From contig NZ_JBJDSB010000002.1 of the NCBI RefSeq assembly GCF_044987625.1, positions 930,001-994,000 on the forward strand: 64,000 bases of DNA. Reading direction: 5' to 3'. Shown here piece by piece: positions 44,222 through 52,750 of the stretch (position 1 is its first letter; each line of letters starts with the position of its first letter). A model generated the notes under the pieces. That model did not search any database and was not told the DNA's origin. It saw only the letters and a program-made list of their open reading frames with translations. Made by a program: the position numbers and the translations under genes. Source of the DNA: Desulfobaculum sp044987625 (GTDB taxonomy: Bacteria; Desulfobacterota; Desulfovibrionia; Desulfovibrionales; Desulfovibrionaceae).

Positions 44222-45971
44222 TTGGTCATATCATTCTGGGATATCTGTTTTTTTTGAAGCAGCTCCGAGTTCCTGACACCCAGAAGGGCTCATGGAGTAA
44301 CGAAGGTGCAAGGAACTGAGCAGTGTTTGCGTGGCGGACTTGTCGTGCTGTCGCAGCCGAATATGCGCGCAGGAGATGTGGCTTGTGAAGGAGCTTGGTC
44401 CACTCCCGAGGAGTAAAGCAAAGTTTACGCTTGAAATATGCCATAATATTCAAATATTCCTCAAGAATAACGTGTAGAATCAGAAATTCAACCGAAACTT
44501 GGAGAACATCGCAAGAGTTTGTGATCATAAACAAAGGCATGCGGTATCCTCTTTATTGTGGCAATGAGCAATCTCCGCCCGAACGCTTCGTACGAGGACG
44601 GCTGAGCATGCTGGAAGGGGAGTGGAGCGAGAGGGCGTGAAGCGGGTGTCTGTGCAGTGTGAGTGATGAATAAAAACCAGTAGAATCGAGGCCTTATTGG
44701 TCTTGCTTTAAGTAGAACTTTAAGTTTTGAAAAGCGGTACAAACCGCCACCATGCTCCTTGCAGACTGAACGGCTTTGCAAAGAAGAGGTTGTGCAACTG
44801 GCAGCGTGGAGCACTGCTCGCATGACCACGACATCCCCTCCTTCTCGTCCTATCTGACCATCCTCCCTTAGGATAAATTCGCCTGCCTTATCGACCAGTC
44901 TTTCCTTCATCTTTTGTGCGGAGAGCGCGTGCGAGGCGTTGTAAAGCCGTAAGGTGTGCTCTGGCCGTTGTTTGAGCCTTGAGAGGCCTCCCACTGGACT
45001 TCGAGTGGCTCCGGCATGGGGCGAGCCGAAATGCAGAGTATTCCCGCTTGCGTGGGGCTTGGAGACGCAAAGACACAGAGAGCGGACACAGAAGGAATGT
45101 TTGCCTGACCCTGCCGTGTCTTTGGCTGGGAAATAACTCCGTCACCGGGGTGGAGATGTCACGCCTGCCTCTCGTCTCGGCGTCGTTCAGGGCTTGCGTA
45201 TGCGCTTCATATGGATTTGGAGGGCTCAAGGTGCCTAGAGGGTTCTGGCGGCTCCTGAGGGGCTTCATCGCGCGGAAACGGGGCGGAGTGCCGCCGCGGC
45301 TTACCTCCCTTTGTCCAGCCGCTGAAGAAAGCTCCACGCATAGTGTGGGGTGACGCCGAGCAAGAAGGCAAGAGCATCGGTTCGCCTACGCAGAGGCCGT
45401 CTTGCGACAGGCGGGATTAAAAGGCGTGTTCCTGGGTAAAAAGGGACTCATCCGAGCGCGACTTATGGCTCCTGCTGGAACTGTGAGGAGGCCGTGTTTC
45501 ACACCTTGATCAGTTGGGAAATGCGTAGTGATTCCGCTGGCTGAGGCGGGAGGTCTGTGCATTGCTGACTGCGGTGAAGCCAGGGGAGAGAGCCTGAAAG
45601 GAAAGCGATCTCCTAACGCTCTGTGGGAGAAATCGAGGCGCGACTCCCGTGCATGTGGCCTCAACGTGTGGCTAAAAGAAATGCGCATCCAGGCAGGAGT
45701 CCTCAGGCGAAATATGCCTACTCCTGGCGGCGTAAAAGACGAAGCCGCAGAGGTGTTGGAAGGGAGATGGGTGTCGAATTCGAGTGGTGTTTCTGTCCGA
45801 ATGGCTGGTGAGGCAGGTCAGCACTTAGCAGGTTTTCCGTCCGGGGCAGTGGCTGCAGGACCAAAAATCCTTCAACCTCAAGCGAAACGTGTGAAAAGTG
45901 TTTCACGAACAGGGCCAAAAGTACAAAACCCGCATGAATAAAAGGCTTCCGCATTTCCTTCCGTTTATTAA

Positions 45972-45999
45972 AGTTAACATAATTTACATTATGAGACTT
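45972..45999 (-). other. dif: dif-like XerCD recombination site
   Basis: Read on the minus strand: XerC-side arm AAGTCTCATAA, centre TGTAAA, XerD-side arm TTATGTTAACT. By hand alignment 21 of 28 bases equal E. coli dif; the XerD arm and the inner bases of both arms are essentially canonical, and the outer XerC arm diverges, as is common between phyla. It sits at the strand-composition switch of a gene-free region, where a dif site is expected. FtsK and a Xer recombinase are encoded nearby in the window. One of the clearest signals here. Confidence 0.85.
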
Positions 46000-47373
46000 T
46001 TATTCAAGTCGAAAACGGGCCTCGTTCGAACTCTCACCCTGGCATTTTGCCCCCGTATTTAGCGGCTTCGTCAGGCGCGTTTTTGCCATGATTCGGTCCC
46101 TGAGTTTCAGGTCTTTGACTTCGGAGAGTTTCTGATCGAGGGCTTTTCCTGCTGAATTCCACAGCTTTCACAGCATTGATATGCGACTTACTAGGCGGAT
46201 TACGCCCAGAACCTGGCGGCTCTTTCTCGCCGGAACTCCGCGCCATATTGGACCGTGGTGCACAGCCTTGCAGACTTGTGCGCCTCGTTGTTCAGAGGCG
46301 CGGCTTTGCCACTCAATGCCGCGTGCTGTCTCATCTTTCTCGCTTCACAGAAGGTGTCCTTTACGTCTTTTGCGCCGCCTTTGGTGGTCGGTCCTAAGTA
46401 TGTTTAGGCCTCCTTTCACCATAATGTTTCACGGCGTTTTTGAGGCCTTAGGCAAGCAGCGCCGAGGTGGTTTTGTGACTGTCTTTTCCACGGTTCGTCG
46501 ACAGGTTATTCACACGCCTTGAAGGGCTTCGAGGTGCTGATTTGATGCAGCTCCCCTTTCTTTGACGGCTTCGTGGCGCTGCGTTGTTGCCTCTTTGCCG
46601 CATTGGCATCGGGTCTGCGTCAGGATTTCCTTTTGCTGACTGTGAATATGTCGCCTGTTTCTCGTTAGCGTGTGCTTTCCTACGCCTTTTGCGCTGTAAT
46701 GTGGTTTCTTGTGATGATTACTGCCAGCTCTCAATGGCTGTTTTGTGTTGGTATCATTGTGCCTTTCGCTTTTTCGTTGCTTATTGGACCTTTGGTCGTC
46801 ACGTTGCACGCATTCTGCGTCAAGAACACTCGAATTGGGCCACTAGTTGGTGTTCTGAGCCATGTTGCCCCCCTTTTTTCTGGCGAAAGGCTTTGGAACG
46901 GCGGTTGTTCGCCCTTTCGAGGCTGCCTCCCCTCCCCTACTGGCCTGTCTGCCCATCCTTTTTTGACTTTGACGACGTTCTTTGTGCGTCGTGAGTGCTT
47001 GGTGCAGCTCAAAACGCGCAAATTCGCTTTGTGCGGCGTTTTCAACGTCTATGTGACGTGTTCCTTGCTGCGGGAGGGAAAAAGCCCGCACAGGCGTTGC
47101 TGGGCGAGTGAGGGGGGATGGTACGGGGACTCTTTAGTCTGTTTCTGCTTTGGACGCAGAGGGAGGGAGTCAGGAGAGTTCGTTGTACTGTTTGGTGAGG
47201 TTGCCGCCGTCAACTCTTCGCACGTTCTCTGCCATCAGTGTCCATTGGCGACACAGATTCGCCGCATGCACCTCTCGCAGCATGGTCTTTTCTTGCTTCT
47301 GCTGGCACAATGCATAAAAGAGCATCGCAATTCAGCAAATTATGCGTATGTATCGGCTATCGCGGGAGGAAAT

Positions 47374-47961
47374 ATGATTCTAGGAGTAGAAGGAAGCCCC
47401 AGAAGAAAAGGGAACTCGCACGCACTGCTCGACGCCGTTTTGAGCGGTGCGGCCGACAAAGGGCGGCATATTCATTCAGCGCATCTGCGTGATTACCGCT
47501 ACGAATCCTGTGTCGGATGCGAAAAATGCCGCAAAGACAAGATTTGTACACGCCTACAGGATGGAATGACCCTTTTGTACCCACGCATTCAGGAATCCAA
47601 AGGGCTGGTCCTCATCTCGCCAGTGCATAACTACAATGTTACCGCATGGATGAAGGCCTTTATTGACAGGCTGTACTGTTATTATGACTTTGAGGACACC
47701 CGCCCGCGCGGTTGGTCCAGCAGGCTCGCAGGACAGGGGCGCAAAGCCGTCATCGGTATCATTGGCGAGCAACCCGACGAAAAGGAACTCGGCTTCGCCC
47801 TTGACGCCCTGCGTTTGCCGCTTGAAGCGCTCGGCTATGACATCGTCTCCGCCATGTCCGTGCCCTCGCTGTTCGATCGTGGCATCATCTCCTCACACCA
47901 AGACCTTATGGAAATGGGCTACAACGCCGGCGAAACCCTTGCCGACGCGCTCAAAGGGTAG
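47374..47961 (+). CDS. Flavodoxin-fold NAD(P)H-dependent FMN reductase family protein
   Basis: 195 aa. The FMN phosphate loop is GSPRRKGNSHALLDAV, followed by a Cys-rich stretch CVGCEKCRKDKIC and SPVHNYNVTAWMKAFIDR, typical of flavodoxin-like reductases. The cysteines might carry an Fe-S centre or a redox disulfide (inference). ATG 47374 is preceded by GGAGG at ideal spacing; an open frame running far upstream into the dif region is spurious. First gene on the right of the terminus domain. Confidence 0.88.
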   Translation: MILGVEGSPRRKGNSHALLDAVLSGAADKGRHIHSAHLRDYRYESCVGCEKCRKDKICTRLQDGMTLLYPRIQESKGLVLISPVHNYNVTAWMKAFIDRLYCYYDFEDTRPRGWSSRLAGQGRKAVIGIIGEQPDEKELGFALDALRLPLEALGYDIVSAMSVPSLFDRGIISSHQDLMEMGYNAGETLADALKG

Positions 47962-48368
47962 CGAAGGGGTGTCTTGGGGCAGGCCGGGTCGTCGTGCCGG
48001 GGTCAAGAGGATATCTCCGATGGCTTAAGGACTACGTCCTTAAGAATCCTTAGGTTTTCGGGCTGGAAGCCCGCCCGAAAAAAGGGGTTGGGCGGCCTCT
48101 TCCATGCTTAGGCAGTTGCCCGCGGAGGCGTGGCGCCAACGCCGGGGCCTGATAGAGACCGCTCGTCTGAAACGCATCACTGGCGTATAAACGGGATTGT
48201 TGAGGCCCACGGCCCTTAACCCTGCGGAGCCTCTTCTTTTTTGCCGGGGTGGTCGTCGCGCTCGCTCCCCCACCCTCCGCCTCTCTCTGATCCTGCCACA
48301 CATAAAAAAGGACGCCTCCGCTTCGCGCGGGGGCGTCCTTTGCTCGTTTGTATTCGCCACTCGGGGCG
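47962..48368. other. Intergenic region with perfect inverted repeats
   Basis: 407 bp between convergent genes. It contains CTTAAGGAC-TAC-GTCCTTAAG at 48024-48044, CGGGCT-GGA-AGCCCG at 48059-48073, and the aldolase terminator at 48305-48341. No gene seen. Confidence 0.6.
48305..48341 (-). terminator. Terminator of the transaldolase-like gene
   Basis: AAAGGACGCC-t-CCGC pairs with GCGG-g-GGCGTCCTTT; minus-strand T-run follows. Confidence 0.88.
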
Positions 48369-49019
48369 TTAGGAAGCTCCGGGGGCTTTTTTCCAGTCTT
48401 CGAGGAACTTTTCCAGCCCGATATCCGTGAGTGGGTGTTGGGACAGGCTCTTGAGAACCTTGAAGGGGATGGTGGCAACGTCTGCGCCCATGAGGGCGGA
48501 TTCCACAATGTGCATGGGGCTGCGCACGCTGGCGACGAGCACCTGTGTTTTGAAGTCGTAGTTGCGGTAGATGGTGACAATCTGGTTCACCATTTCCATT
48601 CCGTCGTAGGACATATCATCCACACGGCCGACAAAGGGGCTGATGTAGGTCGCACCGGCCTTGGCGGCGATGAGCGCCTGAGACGGCGAAAAGCATAGCG
48701 TGACGTTGGTGGCGATGTTCTCTGACGACAATTGAGCCACCGCTTTCATGCCTTCGAGGAGCATGGGAATCTTCACCACCACGTTGGAGGCGATGGAAGC
48801 GAGGTCGCGCGCTTCTTTTATCATTTCTTCAGCCGTTGTTCCGACGACTTCGAGACTGACCGGACCGTTGACTTCCTTGCAAATTTTCTCTGCCAGAGTG
48901 CGCCAGTTTTCGGACTCCTTGGCAAAGAGCGACGGGTTTGTGGTAACGCCGTCAATCAGGCCATAACGCTTGGCCTCCCGGATTTCCTCAAGATTTGCCG
49001 TATCAATAAAAAAACGCAT
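48369..49019 (-). CDS. fsa: Transaldolase / fructose-6-phosphate aldolase family
   Basis: 216 aa, the short (FSA/TalC-type) class. It has FIDTANLEEI, GVTTNPSL, the Schiff-base lysine in VVVKIPM, FVGRVDDM and VASVRSPMHI. It could act as transaldolase in the pentose phosphate pathway or as fructose-6-phosphate aldolase; sequence alone does not decide. ATG 49019 with GGGAG upstream. The leader region contains a nested hairpin at 49095-49147. Confidence 0.92.
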   Translation of the reverse strand: MRFFIDTANLEEIREAKRYGLIDGVTTNPSLFAKESENWRTLAEKICKEVNGPVSLEVVGTTAEEMIKEARDLASIASNVVVKIPMLLEGMKAVAQLSSENIATNVTLCFSPSQALIAAKAGATYISPFVGRVDDMSYDGMEMVNQIVTIYRNYDFKTQVLVASVRSPMHIVESALMGADVATIPFKVLKSLSQHPLTDIGLEKFLEDWKKAPGAS

Positions 49020-49094
49020 GTATGGCTCCCTTGTGAGGTTAAAAAGCGGAAACTTCCCGCCAACCTAGCATAAAGGGCGCGGTTTTCAAATGCA

Positions 49095-49147
49095 AAACGC
49101 CCCGGCCGGACGCTGACCCCGTGGGGCGTCGTCTGGTCGGGGCGTTT
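49095..49147. repeat. Nested inverted repeat upstream of the aldolase gene
   Basis: Outer arms AAACGCCCCG (49095-49104) and CGGGGCGTTT (49138-49147) enclose an inner GACG...CCCC-GT-GGGG...CGTC hairpin. It lies about 75 bp before the start codon. Possible leader structure or terminator of an unseen transcript. Confidence 0.5.
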
Positions 49148-49300
49148 GAAGGCCTACGGGCGCGGCGCGCGATGCCCTCTCGGGCGCGCAGTCGCACGCG
49201 CTATGTGTTCCCTTCACGCACGGGGTGCGATGGAGGATACGAGTAGAATTGGCACGGGGCGCGGAGGCAATGCCCTGCCCGCGCGGATGCCGTGGCGGCG

Positions 49301-49609
49301 TTAGTCGCCCTCGGGCGCGCCCTCTTCGCCTTTGGCGGCGCTGGACTGGGCCGGAGTGGCCTCAATCTGCTTGAGGTACTTGTCGCGGCACTCGTAGCTG
49401 CAAAAACAGTGAACGCCGCTGCCGTCTTTCACGCGGATGTTGGCGTCACTAGGCACATACGTGCCGCAGATGGGGTCTTTGACGGTCTCGCCAGTGGCGG
49501 ACATAGTCTCCTTTTCCTTCTGCTCCTTGGCGACCTTCTTTTTCTGGTCGCCCTTGATGAGCTTAAAGAGGAGAAAGGCGCAGACGATGACGATGAGGAA
49601 TTTCAGCAT
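49301..49609 (-). CDS. Small membrane-anchored YHS/TRASH-type metal-binding protein (PP0621-like)
   Basis: 102 aa. An N-terminal membrane helix (about 2-16), a Lys/Glu-rich linker, then DPICGTYVP...CFCSYECRDKYL, a cysteine arrangement typical of YHS/TRASH-type metal-binding proteins. Probably holds a metal ion near the membrane; role unknown. The ribosome-binding site before ATG 49609 is weak. It lies downstream of folK on the same strand. Confidence 0.8.
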   Translation of the reverse strand: MLKFLIVIVCAFLLFKLIKGDQKKKVAKEQKEKETMSATGETVKDPICGTYVPSDANIRVKDGSGVHCFCSYECRDKYLKQIEATPAQSSAAKGEEGAPEGD

Positions 49610-49683
49610 GTTCGCACCACTTGGCCACAACGCGGCCTGTCGCTAAAGGGGTTGAAAAAGCGCGCAGCAGGAGCGCGGCGGCG

Positions 49684-50202
49684 CTAGTCCTGCCAGATTT
49701 TGGCTTCATCCACGCGGTAGTCAAGGCGCCCCAAGGCGTCGCGCAGGGTGTCGCCATCCGGAAAGAGCAAGTCGCCTGCCAGTTCCGCAAGGGGAACCAG
49801 AACAAAGGCGCGGTCCTTCATACGCGGATGCGGCACCTCAAGCGTGGGAGTGATGAGCACTTCATTGCCGTAGAGGAGCAGATCAATGTCGATGATGCGC
49901 GGGCCGAAGCGGACTGCCGCCTCGCCGCGCTCACGTCCAAGGTCCTTTTCCGCGGTCAGCAGTGCATCAAGCAGACGATGCGCCGAAACATCCGGCTCGC
50001 ATACCACGCGCACAACCTGATTGGCAAACCACGGCTGTTCCTTCACATTCTGCGGCTCGGTAAAGAAGACCGACGAGGTCTTGTCCACGCGAACACCGGA
50101 AATCTCGCCCAGGCGCGTGATGGCCCGGGCGAGGTTGTCTTCGGTGTCGCCAAGGTTGGAACCGAGGCAGATATAGGCTGTTACAGGCTGGAGATACGTG
50201 AT
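49684..50202 (-). CDS. folK: HPPK (folK), start codon non-canonical or misread
   Basis: About 172 aa. 6-hydroxymethyl-7,8-dihydropterin pyrophosphokinase, folate synthesis. The essential N-terminal motif AYICLGSNLGDTEDNL and the catalytic FGPRIIDIDLLLYG are both in one frame. The first ATG/GTG/TTG in this frame (GTG 50088) lies 38 codons inside and would remove the N-terminal motif. The frame is open upstream to a TGA near 50217 with no standard start; ATC at 50202 or ACG at 50199 follow a perfect AGGAGG (50212-50207). So either a rare start codon is used or there is a base error. It overlaps the 3' end of dapL by about 20 bp. Confidence 0.85.
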   Translation of the reverse strand: MTYLQPVTAYICLGSNLGDTEDNLARAITRLGEISGVRVDKTSSVFFTEPQNVKEQPWFANQVVRVVCEPDVSAHRLLDALLTAEKDLGRERGEAAVRFGPRIIDIDLLLYGNEVLITPTLEVPHPRMKDRAFVLVPLAELAGDLLFPDGDTLRDALGRLDYRVDEAKIWQD

Positions 50203-51347
50203 GCCGCCTCCTCAAGCCGCTCCGTGGGCACGGTGAGGGAGATGCGGAAGAAGCCTTCTCCCGGCTCGCCAAAGCCGCTGCCGGGGGTGATGACCACGCC
50301 CTTCTCCTCAATCATCTTGGTGACGAATTCGGCGGAGGTGTAGCCTTCCGGCACCTTGGCCCACAGGTAGATGGTGGCGTCGGGCACGCGGCATTCAATG
50401 CCGGCCTTTTCAAGGGCCTTTACCATCACGTCGCGGCGCTTGCGGTAGACCTTGCGGTTTTCCTCAACGGCGGCGTCGCCCTCGTTCAGGGCGAGGATGG
50501 CGGCTTCCTGTACGGCCTGGAAGCAACCGGAGTCCACGTTGGTCTTGATGTTGCCAAGCGCGCCGATGAGCTGCGGATTGCCCACGGCCATGCCGACCCG
50601 CCAGCCGGTCATGTTGTAGGTCTTGGACAGGGAGTGGAATTCCACGGCAACGTCTTTGGCGCCCGGCGTCTCAAGGATGGACAGGGGCTTGTTGTTGTCG
50701 TCGTAATAGATTTCCGTGTAGGCGGCGTCATGCACGATGATGGTGTTGGTCTCGCGGGCGCGGTCCACCAGCTTCTGGAAGAACTCCGGCGTGGCCATGG
50801 CGGCCGTGGGGTTGTTCGGGAAGTTGACGTAGATGGACTTGGCACGCTGCCACATCTCGTCGGACACGGAGTCCAGCAGGGGCAGAAAGTTGTTGGATTC
50901 CGGCTGCGGGATGAACACGGTTTCGCCGTCGGCAAAGTCCGTGGCGATGGGGTACACGGGGTAGTTGGGCGTGCACACCAGGTTCACGTCGCCGGGATCG
51001 GTGACGGCCAGCGCAAAGTGGGCGATGCCCTCCTTGGAGCCGATAAGGTTCACCACCTCGGTTGCGGGGTCGAGGGAGACGTTGAAGCGGCGGCCATACC
51101 AGTTGGCCACGGCGCTGCGGAACTCGTCCAGCCCCTCATAATCCGGATACCGGTGGTTGGCCGGCTTCCGTGCGGAGCGGCACAGTTCGTCGATGATGAA
51201 ATCCGGCGTCGGCAGGTCGGGGTCGCCGATGCCGAGGCTGATGATATCTACGCCGCGGGCGGCAACTTCCTTTTTCACCTTATCAATACGGGCGAAAAGG
51301 TACGGCGGAAGGTCGGCCACACGACGGGCAAGCTTGAATTCAGACAC
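50181..51347 (-). CDS. dapL: LL-diaminopimelate aminotransferase
   Basis: 388-aa PLP enzyme of fold type I. It makes LL-diaminopimelate directly from tetrahydrodipicolinate, bypassing the DapC/D/E steps, for lysine and peptidoglycan. Seen: GIGDPDLPTP, YPDYEGLDEFRSAV, NPTAAMA, the PLP lysine in SLSKTYNMTGWRVG, and the C-terminal Arg in FFRISLT. GTG start at 51347 with AGGAG 8 nt upstream. lysA, the last lysine step, is at the right edge of the window. Confidence 0.92.
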   Translation of the reverse strand: MSEFKLARRVADLPPYLFARIDKVKKEVAARGVDIISLGIGDPDLPTPDFIIDELCRSARKPANHRYPDYEGLDEFRSAVANWYGRRFNVSLDPATEVVNLIGSKEGIAHFALAVTDPGDVNLVCTPNYPVYPIATDFADGETVFIPQPESNNFLPLLDSVSDEMWQRAKSIYVNFPNNPTAAMATPEFFQKLVDRARETNTIIVHDAAYTEIYYDDNNKPLSILETPGAKDVAVEFHSLSKTYNMTGWRVGMAVGNPQLIGALGNIKTNVDSGCFQAVQEAAILALNEGDAAVEENRKVYRKRRDVMVKALEKAGIECRVPDATIYLWAKVPEGYTSAEFVTKMIEEKGVVITPGSGFGEPGEGFFRISLTVPTERLEEAASRISSL

Positions 51348-51685
51348 GAGATGTCTCCTTCAAAGGTGTTTTCCAGTTCAAGCGGTATCCAGTTATTCCC
51401 TGTGGTAAAGGGCGAAAAGTAACCGCCCCCCGCAGGCTATGTCAACTGCGCCGCGCGCCGCAAAACCCGCGAGTGCTGAAAAGACGCCCCTTTGCGGGCC
51501 AAGACATGCGCAAATTCTGCCCCGCTGCGCTGTATTGCGCCGTTTTCCGCGCCAACGCGGCCTGCGTGATTGTCATCGTCGTTTTGTGACGGACAGCCGC
51601 CGCTTTTCGGGTGCGCCCTCCCCTGCGCAAAAGCTCCTGCCGCCACTTGAGGAGCGCCGCGCGTGTGTGTATCGTCGCGGAGCAC
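51348..51685. other. Divergent region between dapL and xerD
   Basis: 338 bp. Presumably holds promoters for both genes, but I see no clear -35/-10 pair and no other feature. Confidence 0.5.
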
Positions 51686-52651
51686 ATGGGAAAACCTGCA
51701 ACCACAACGAAAATTATGACCTCCACACCCTCCGAAACCGCCCCGCGCCGTACGGCGCATCCCTGGCTGGACAGCTACCTTGAGCACCTGCTGGTGGTTC
51801 GCGGCCTGTCCGAGAACTCGCTCAGCGCCTACGCCGCTGACCTTACGGCATTTACGGACTTTTTGGATGAGAAAAAGGCTCCCCTTGAGGGCGTGACACA
51901 GCAAAGTCTGTCCCTGTACCTCTTCCACCTGCGGCGAAAGGGCGTGAAAAGCCGCAGCCTTGCGCGGTATCTCTCCACCTTGCGCGGGTTCTTCGCGTGG
52001 TTGGAGGACGAAGGGCTGGTGCAGGGTAATCCGTCGCAGTATCTGGAAAACCCCAAGCTCCCCCGCAAACTGCCGGAAGTGCTGTCCGTGGAGGAGATGT
52101 CCGCCATTCTGCAGCGCCCGCGCACCGAGGAAAAGCTGGGCTACCGCGATAGAACCATGCTTGAACTGCTCTACGCGGGCGGGCTGCGCGTGAGCGAGCT
52201 TATCGCCCTCAAGGCTTTTGACTTTGACCCGCAAGTGGGCGTGTTAAAGATATTTGGCAAGGGCGCGAAGGAGCGGCTGGTGCCCATTCATTACGCCGCG
52301 CAGGAGTATCTGGAGACATATCTGCGCCATTGGCGCCCCCAGTTTTCGCCAAAGCAGGATTTCGTTTTCCTGAACCGCTCCGGCAAGGGGCTGTCGCGCC
52401 AAGCGGTGTGGAAATGCGTAAAGCGCTACGCCCTTGAGGCAGGCATCACGCGCGATATTTCGCCGCATACGTTCCGGCATTCCTTTGCCACGCATTTGTT
52501 GGAGGGGGGCGCGGATCTGCGCACTGTGCAGATCCTCCTTGGGCACTCCGATATCACGGCAACGGAAATCTATACCCATGTGCAAAGTGGCCGCCTGAAG
52601 CGTATGCACAGTCAATTTCATCCACGTTCCGGCATGAAAGCGAAAAAATAG
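51686..52651 (+). CDS. xerD: Site-specific tyrosine recombinase XerD-like
   Basis: About 321 aa (311 if ATG 51716 is used). The N-terminal SAM-like domain (about 30-120) precedes the catalytic domain with Arg in GGLRVSEL, Lys in GKGAKERLVP, HTFRHSFATHLLEGGAD, LLGHSDITATEIYTHV (nucleophile Tyr). The ending HSQFHPR is more like XerD than XerC. It resolves chromosome dimers at dif with FtsK. It lies 5.7 kb from the dif-like site. ATG 51686 has GGAG but only 3 nt away; ATG 51716 has no Shine-Dalgarno. Confidence 0.92.
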   Translation: MGKPATTTKIMTSTPSETAPRRTAHPWLDSYLEHLLVVRGLSENSLSAYAADLTAFTDFLDEKKAPLEGVTQQSLSLYLFHLRRKGVKSRSLARYLSTLRGFFAWLEDEGLVQGNPSQYLENPKLPRKLPEVLSVEEMSAILQRPRTEEKLGYRDRTMLELLYAGGLRVSELIALKAFDFDPQVGVLKIFGKGAKERLVPIHYAAQEYLETYLRHWRPQFSPKQDFVFLNRSGKGLSRQAVWKCVKRYALEAGITRDISPHTFRHSFATHLLEGGADLRTVQILLGHSDITATEIYTHVQSGRLKRMHSQFHPRSGMKAKK

Positions 52652-52750
52652 AGGGCTTTGCGACAGCCCCCGTGGTGTGGTACGGTCCTCCTGCGCTGGC
52701 TACGCCAATCCGGGCGGGCCGAGACCTGCCACACCTCAGGGAGGAGAGAC

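Larger units (their letters stand above)
44173..47373. other. 3.2-kb gene-free, strand-asymmetric terminus domain around dif
   Basis: No frame here resembles a protein, and none has coding-like base use with a good ribosome-binding site until 47374. Left of about 45950 the plus strand is purine-rich (hand count of 45541-45600: G 26, C 11, A 13, T 10; 45721-45780: G 24, C 10, A 15, T 11). Right of about 46020 it is pyrimidine-rich (46381-46440: G 14, C 13, A 9, T 24; 46921-46980: G 11, C 24, A 5, T 20). The switch lies at the AT-rich dif-like site. A G-rich to C-rich switch along the plus strand is what a replication terminus shows. Confidence 0.8.

Noticed and set aside
44226..46246. Several open frames of 60-170 codons in the terminus domain
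   Set aside because: No family likeness, no good ribosome-binding sites, and base use follows the regional skew rather than codon bias.
46672..47373. Long open frame in front of and fused in frame to the flavodoxin-fold gene
   Set aside because: Its encoded sequence is an artefact of pyrimidine-rich DNA; a perfect GGAGG and ATG at 47374 mark the real start.
49684..50088. folK starting at GTG 50088
   Set aside because: Would lose the essential LGSNLGD motif encoded in the same frame just upstream.
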